Shown in pieces: positions 8,051 through 10,086 of a DNA stretch of 10,086 bases. The notes beneath the pieces are model-generated. The model did not search any database. It was not told where the DNA came from and saw nothing but the letters and a program-made list of their open reading frames with translations. The stretch is taken from contig NWUY0300025565.1 of assembly GCA_004151065.3 (NCBI GenBank), positions 1,615 to 11,700 on the forward strand. Reading direction: 5' to 3'. Each line of letters begins with the position of its first letter. The first letter of the stretch is position 1. Made by a program: the position numbers and the translations under genes. This DNA is from Larix sibirica. Its lineage: Eukaryota; Streptophyta; Pinopsida; Pinales; Pinaceae.

Positions 8051-8547
8051 CACACCTCTAACAACTGATGGAATTTTTGGGGTTGATACCATGCATAGGG
8101 AGGCATAGTTGGGAAAGCGTATGGAGTAAGGAGTGGCTGCGTGTAGTGAGGAGCACAACAAGTGATTACAAGCAGGTCGCGTGAGGAGGGAGATCGGAGG
8201 GCGTTTGGTTAGTGAAGAGAGAAATGGCGTGGCAGCGAAAGAGTATCTCTGTATGGATGTGGGGTATGAAATGCGATGGGGTATGTGATGCGTATGGGCT
8301 GTGGGTCGTGCGGCTGTAAGGACTATAACATGGGCACTGTGCACCGAAGGAGAATGGAGCGCTAGATGACTTGCTTGGAAGAAGAAATATAAAGTGACGT
8401 GTGAGTGAAATGGATGAGGGAAGGATCATGGAGATGACTACGTGGATTATTGGAGCATGGGTGTAGGATGGAAGGGCATGATGTATGGTGTGAAGTGTGT
8501 GGGAGAGAAAGAATGATGAAAATGGAGAAGAATGGAGAATGGCGAAT
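8051..8547. other. Purine- and CpG-rich non-coding block
   Basis: The plus strand from about 8100 is dominated by G and A (gaggagggagatcggaggg type text) and has about 19 CpG in 8101-8600 by hand count, against about 3 in 7501-8000. Because the minus strand is correspondingly C/T-rich, it contains few stops: two overlapping minus frames of 125 and 165 codons are open here (7967-8344, 8166-8663). They are rich in Ser, His, Pro and Thr with no domain, which is what skewed composition alone would give. The block could be the U3 part of an LTR whose U5 end is at 8859, or an untranslated 3' tail of the LINE; its left edge is not defined. Confidence 0.5.
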
Positions 8548-8859
8548 TGTTGGTGTTTATAGTTTCGTGAGGTATCCTCACAAGTCGGCCAAGCAAAATA
8601 AATATTTATTATGAAATGACATTTCATCAGCAATAAAGAGATGTGTCCTTGAAATTCATTCACTATAAAGTAAAAGTCATGAACTTGTTATTTATTGAAT
8701 AATTCATCTATCTATCTACCACAACGAAGTAATAACAAGGATGCAACTCTGATTTCAATATAAATCTATTTGTTTGTGTGCATGGTTTATCTTTCAGTGA
8801 TCCTATTTATTTCCACTTCATATAATTGAAATATATTGTTGCTATCTTAAAATCTAACA
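8548..8859 (+). mobile_element. Candidate LTR (or its 3' portion) of a plus-strand retrotransposon
   Basis: The segment starts TGTTGG and ends CTAACA (8854-8859), TG...CA ends with five of six inverted matches, and is followed without spacer by a primer-binding-site match at 8860. It holds a TATAAA (8664-8669) and an AATAAA-like word near 8632. The 3' end is secure because of the PBS. The 5' end is a guess: the LTR could begin earlier, inside the purine-rich block, or end later at 9013 if the second primer site is the functional one. No partner LTR is seen in the window. Confidence 0.45.
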
Positions 8860-8871
8860 TGGTATTAGAGC
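8860..8871 (+). other. Primer-binding site, first copy
   Basis: TGGTATTAGAGC differs at one base from TGGTATCAGAGC, the complement of the 3' end of plant initiator tRNA-Met. It directly follows a CTAACA LTR end. Confidence 0.75.
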
Positions 8872-8878
8872 AGTGTTG

Positions 8879-8879
8879 N
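8879..8879. other. Ambiguous base (N)
   Basis: The only undetermined base in the window lies eight bases after the first primer site, inside the duplicated segment. It may mark a polymorphic or collapsed position where repeat copies disagreed. Confidence 0.95.
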
Positions 8880-9013
8880 AAAGGGTTCCCTAGGATTAAA
8901 AAAATAAATTACTGTGTTTCCTTGTTTCTGTGCATGGTTTATTCTTTTAGTGATCCTAATTTTGTTTTCACGGAAAATAAGATTTAATTATACTGCCATA
9001 TTGAATTTTAACA

Positions 9014-9025
9014 TGGTATCAGAGC
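9014..9025 (+). other. Primer-binding site, second copy
   Basis: This is an exact TGGTATCAGAGC following ...TTTTAACA (LTR end at 9013). It is the better of the two matches and may be the one that served for priming. Confidence 0.8.
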
Positions 9026-9700
9026 GTTTCTGAAAGAAACCTTATTTCTAGGGTATTTTCCATATTCTCATTAGATGTGGTGTCTTGGTTCATGGTTTGG
9101 AGTTGTGAGGGTATTTGCCCATGATATTCCCTTCCAACCAATGTAAATTCATTAAATACACGACAATTTATTTCTTACCCATTGTTTCACACAAGGAATA
9201 TTCTCCTACCAAGAGAACGAGGGATAGTTTATTGCATATGTTTGATATGCTTATGTGCTAGGGATTTCTTTTATTTTTTTATGGCATGTGAACCATGTTT
9301 ATACCTAGCCTTGTAATAGTTGTGATTCATGTTAAGTGGTTTCCATTCATGTTAAGTGGTGCTTGGTGATGGATATTCTCATAGAAACATGTAATCCATG
9401 GTATGGTTTTGCATTTGAAATATTGATTGTTGCACATTATTGAAAATGGGTCTATTTTAGACACTCTTAAAGTTTGAGAGGCATTTTGTCCTATGTGTAA
9501 GACTTTGTTTGGCAACATTGTAAATGGGTTCAAGAGTAATTTTATAAACTCTTGGAAAAAGAAGTATAGTTTTGTTGGTTACACTTCAGTGAATTTTGCA
9601 AGAAGGTAGACATCAAGAGGGAGACGATAGTAAAGGTATATCCATTGTGGAAGCTCATGCATGTAAGGAAGTCGAATGAGCTAGATTCTAACTCAAGTCA
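9026..9700 (+). mobile_element. Leader/internal region of the plus-strand LTR element, no coding evidence
   Basis: By position this is the sequence downstream of the primer site, where leader and gag are expected. All plus frames are broken by stops and I see no gag, protease or zinc-knuckle pattern. A plus frame near 9580-9605 reads GYTSVNFARR, faintly like a Copia RNase H motif, but there is no support around it. A purine-rich run at 9613-9624 resembles a polypurine tract but is not followed by an LTR start. The element may be non-autonomous or internally deleted. The minus frame at 9327-9533 is not recognisable. Confidence 0.35.
9325..9360. repeat. Tandem 16-bp repeat, 20-bp period
   Basis: attcatgttaagtggt occurs at 9325-9340 and again, identical, at 9345-9360, separated by ttcc. 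This is a short, recent local duplication. Confidence 0.9.
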
Positions 9701-9987
9701 AGTGCTGACAGGAATAATGCATGTACCATAACTAAAAGAGAATGCAAAATATCTAGATGCAGAGAGTGTAGGATACTCAGATGCAGAGTGATCAATGTAG
9801 AAAGCAGTAGGTTACTTCAGTACAGGATTCTCAGTTGCAGAGGAAATCCAAACTTAGAGGGACTCGAGATACACAAGGAAGAATTTCTTCCAATACGGAA
9901 TAATGTGTTCATCTATGATATATTCTCTCTGGACTAGGAGAATGGTGTAACTCTCCATGTAATGGAGATATCTCTTATGTAAATCGA
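9701..9987. repeat. Non-coding segment with interspersed short repeats and a small palindrome
   Basis: The word gatgcagag occurs at about 9756 and 9780, and an 18-bp word ggatactcagatgcagag (9771-9788) returns with two changes at 9825-9842. A hairpin TCTCCAT-gta-ATGGAGA is at 9952-9968. The 65-codon minus frame at 9854-10051 has no recognisable domain. The style of repeats suggests an LTR or leader region of another element, but no termini are seen. Confidence 0.55.
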
Positions 9988-10083
9988 CATGAGATACATG
10001 GGCACACTCCTCATTAAGTCGAGTTACCATGAGATGCATGGGTGCACTCAAGTTGAGTTATCATGAGATGCATAGGCACACTC
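9988..10083. repeat. Three-copy short repeat array, cut by the window edge
   Basis: A 22-bp unit of the form catgagatRcatRggYRcactc occurs at 9988-10009, 10028-10049 and 10062-10083. The spacers contain the related words gtcgagttac and gttgagttat, so the true unit is about 34-40 bp. The spacing is uneven (40 then 34 bp). The array may continue beyond the right edge. Confidence 0.88.
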
Positions 10084-10086
10084 CTT

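Larger units (their letters stand above)
8766..9040 (+). repeat. Diverged tandem duplication of an LTR end plus primer site, about 153-bp period
   Basis: Copy A (about 8766-8890) and copy B (about 8918-9040) share tgtgcatggtttat (8777-8790 and 8929-8942), then agtgatcctat/agtgatcctaa, an AT-rich stretch, and the LTR end plus primer site (8859/8860 and 9013/9014). Offsets are 152 bp at the left and 154 bp at the right, so small indels have accumulated. The duplication includes the U5 end, the PBS and perhaps the first bases of the leader. Confidence 0.75.

Noticed and set aside
7967-8344. 125-codon minus-strand open frame
   Set aside because: Same composition effect; it also overlaps the 3' part of the LINE remnant on the opposite strand.
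8166-8663. 165-codon minus-strand open frame, the longest in the window
   Set aside because: It lies in a C/T-rich strand where stops are rare, overlaps a second open minus frame of 125 codons, is a Ser/His/Pro-rich low-information sequence with no domain, and runs into the candidate LTR.
8706-8720. ctat microsatellite near catctatctatctacc
   Set aside because: Only about three units; too short to call.
9420-9610. Faint Copia RNase H-like text (GYTSVNFAR)
   Set aside because: Only a handful of residues fit, in a frame with stops and without the neighbouring motifs expected for that domain.
9611-9625. Purine run considered as polypurine tract before a 3' LTR
   Set aside because: The following bases do not start TG and do not resemble the start of the LTR at 8548; no 3' LTR can be shown.
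9854-10051. 65-codon minus-strand open frame across the right-hand repeat array
   Set aside because: It overlaps repeats, has no domain, and would encode the repeat units themselves.

Overview
This window looks like nuclear DNA from a plant with a large, repeat-filled genome, possibly a gymnosperm. It is AT-rich, low in CpG over most of its length, and has no convincing intact gene on either strand. The longest open frames are short, and the ones with a recognisable family are broken retroelement fragments. The plant call rests on L1-type LINE and LTR-element remains with initiator-tRNA-Met primer sites. The gymnosperm guess rests only on the general look of the LINE protein and is weak. I found no bacterial-type operon, CRISPR array, rRNA, tRNA or intact host gene.

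Layout from left to right. Positions 1-657 look like the untranslated leader of a minus-strand LTR retrotransposon whose body runs off the left edge. Its primer-binding site is at 645-656 and its 5' LTR probably spans 658-1251, bounded by perfect 6-bp inverted termini. The inner border of that LTR sits in a perfect 22-bp palindrome (1246-1267). Positions 1268-3813 hold no feature I can name apart from a small perfect hairpin at 3328-3345. Positions 3814-4013 are a recent tandem duplication of about 100 bp whose units carry a possible gag zinc-knuckle remnant. Positions 4221-5149 are a candidate minus-strand 3' LTR, followed (on the minus strand, preceded) by a purine tract at 5150-5161. Next comes a degraded minus-strand Ty3/gypsy integrase at 5335-6178.

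At about 6179-6205 the sequence changes abruptly into a plus-strand L1-type LINE remnant. It enters in the middle of the reverse transcriptase and continues to a C-terminal zinc-finger-like region near 7760 and weaker homology to about 8050. This fits a 5'-truncated LINE that landed in gypsy pol. A purine- and CpG-rich block (8051-8547) leads to a plus-strand LTR end with two primer-binding sites 154 bp apart (8860 and 9014), created by a tandem duplication. The remaining DNA to the right edge is non-coding and contains several short tandem or interspersed repeats, including a partial array at 9988-10083.

The parts do not form a working system. They record successive insertions, duplications and decay of at least three retroelements (two or more LTR elements and one LINE). 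No novel functional system was found; the points most worth checking are the opposed gypsy/LINE junction, the duplicated primer site, the 22-bp palindrome at an LTR border and the fresh 100-bp duplication.
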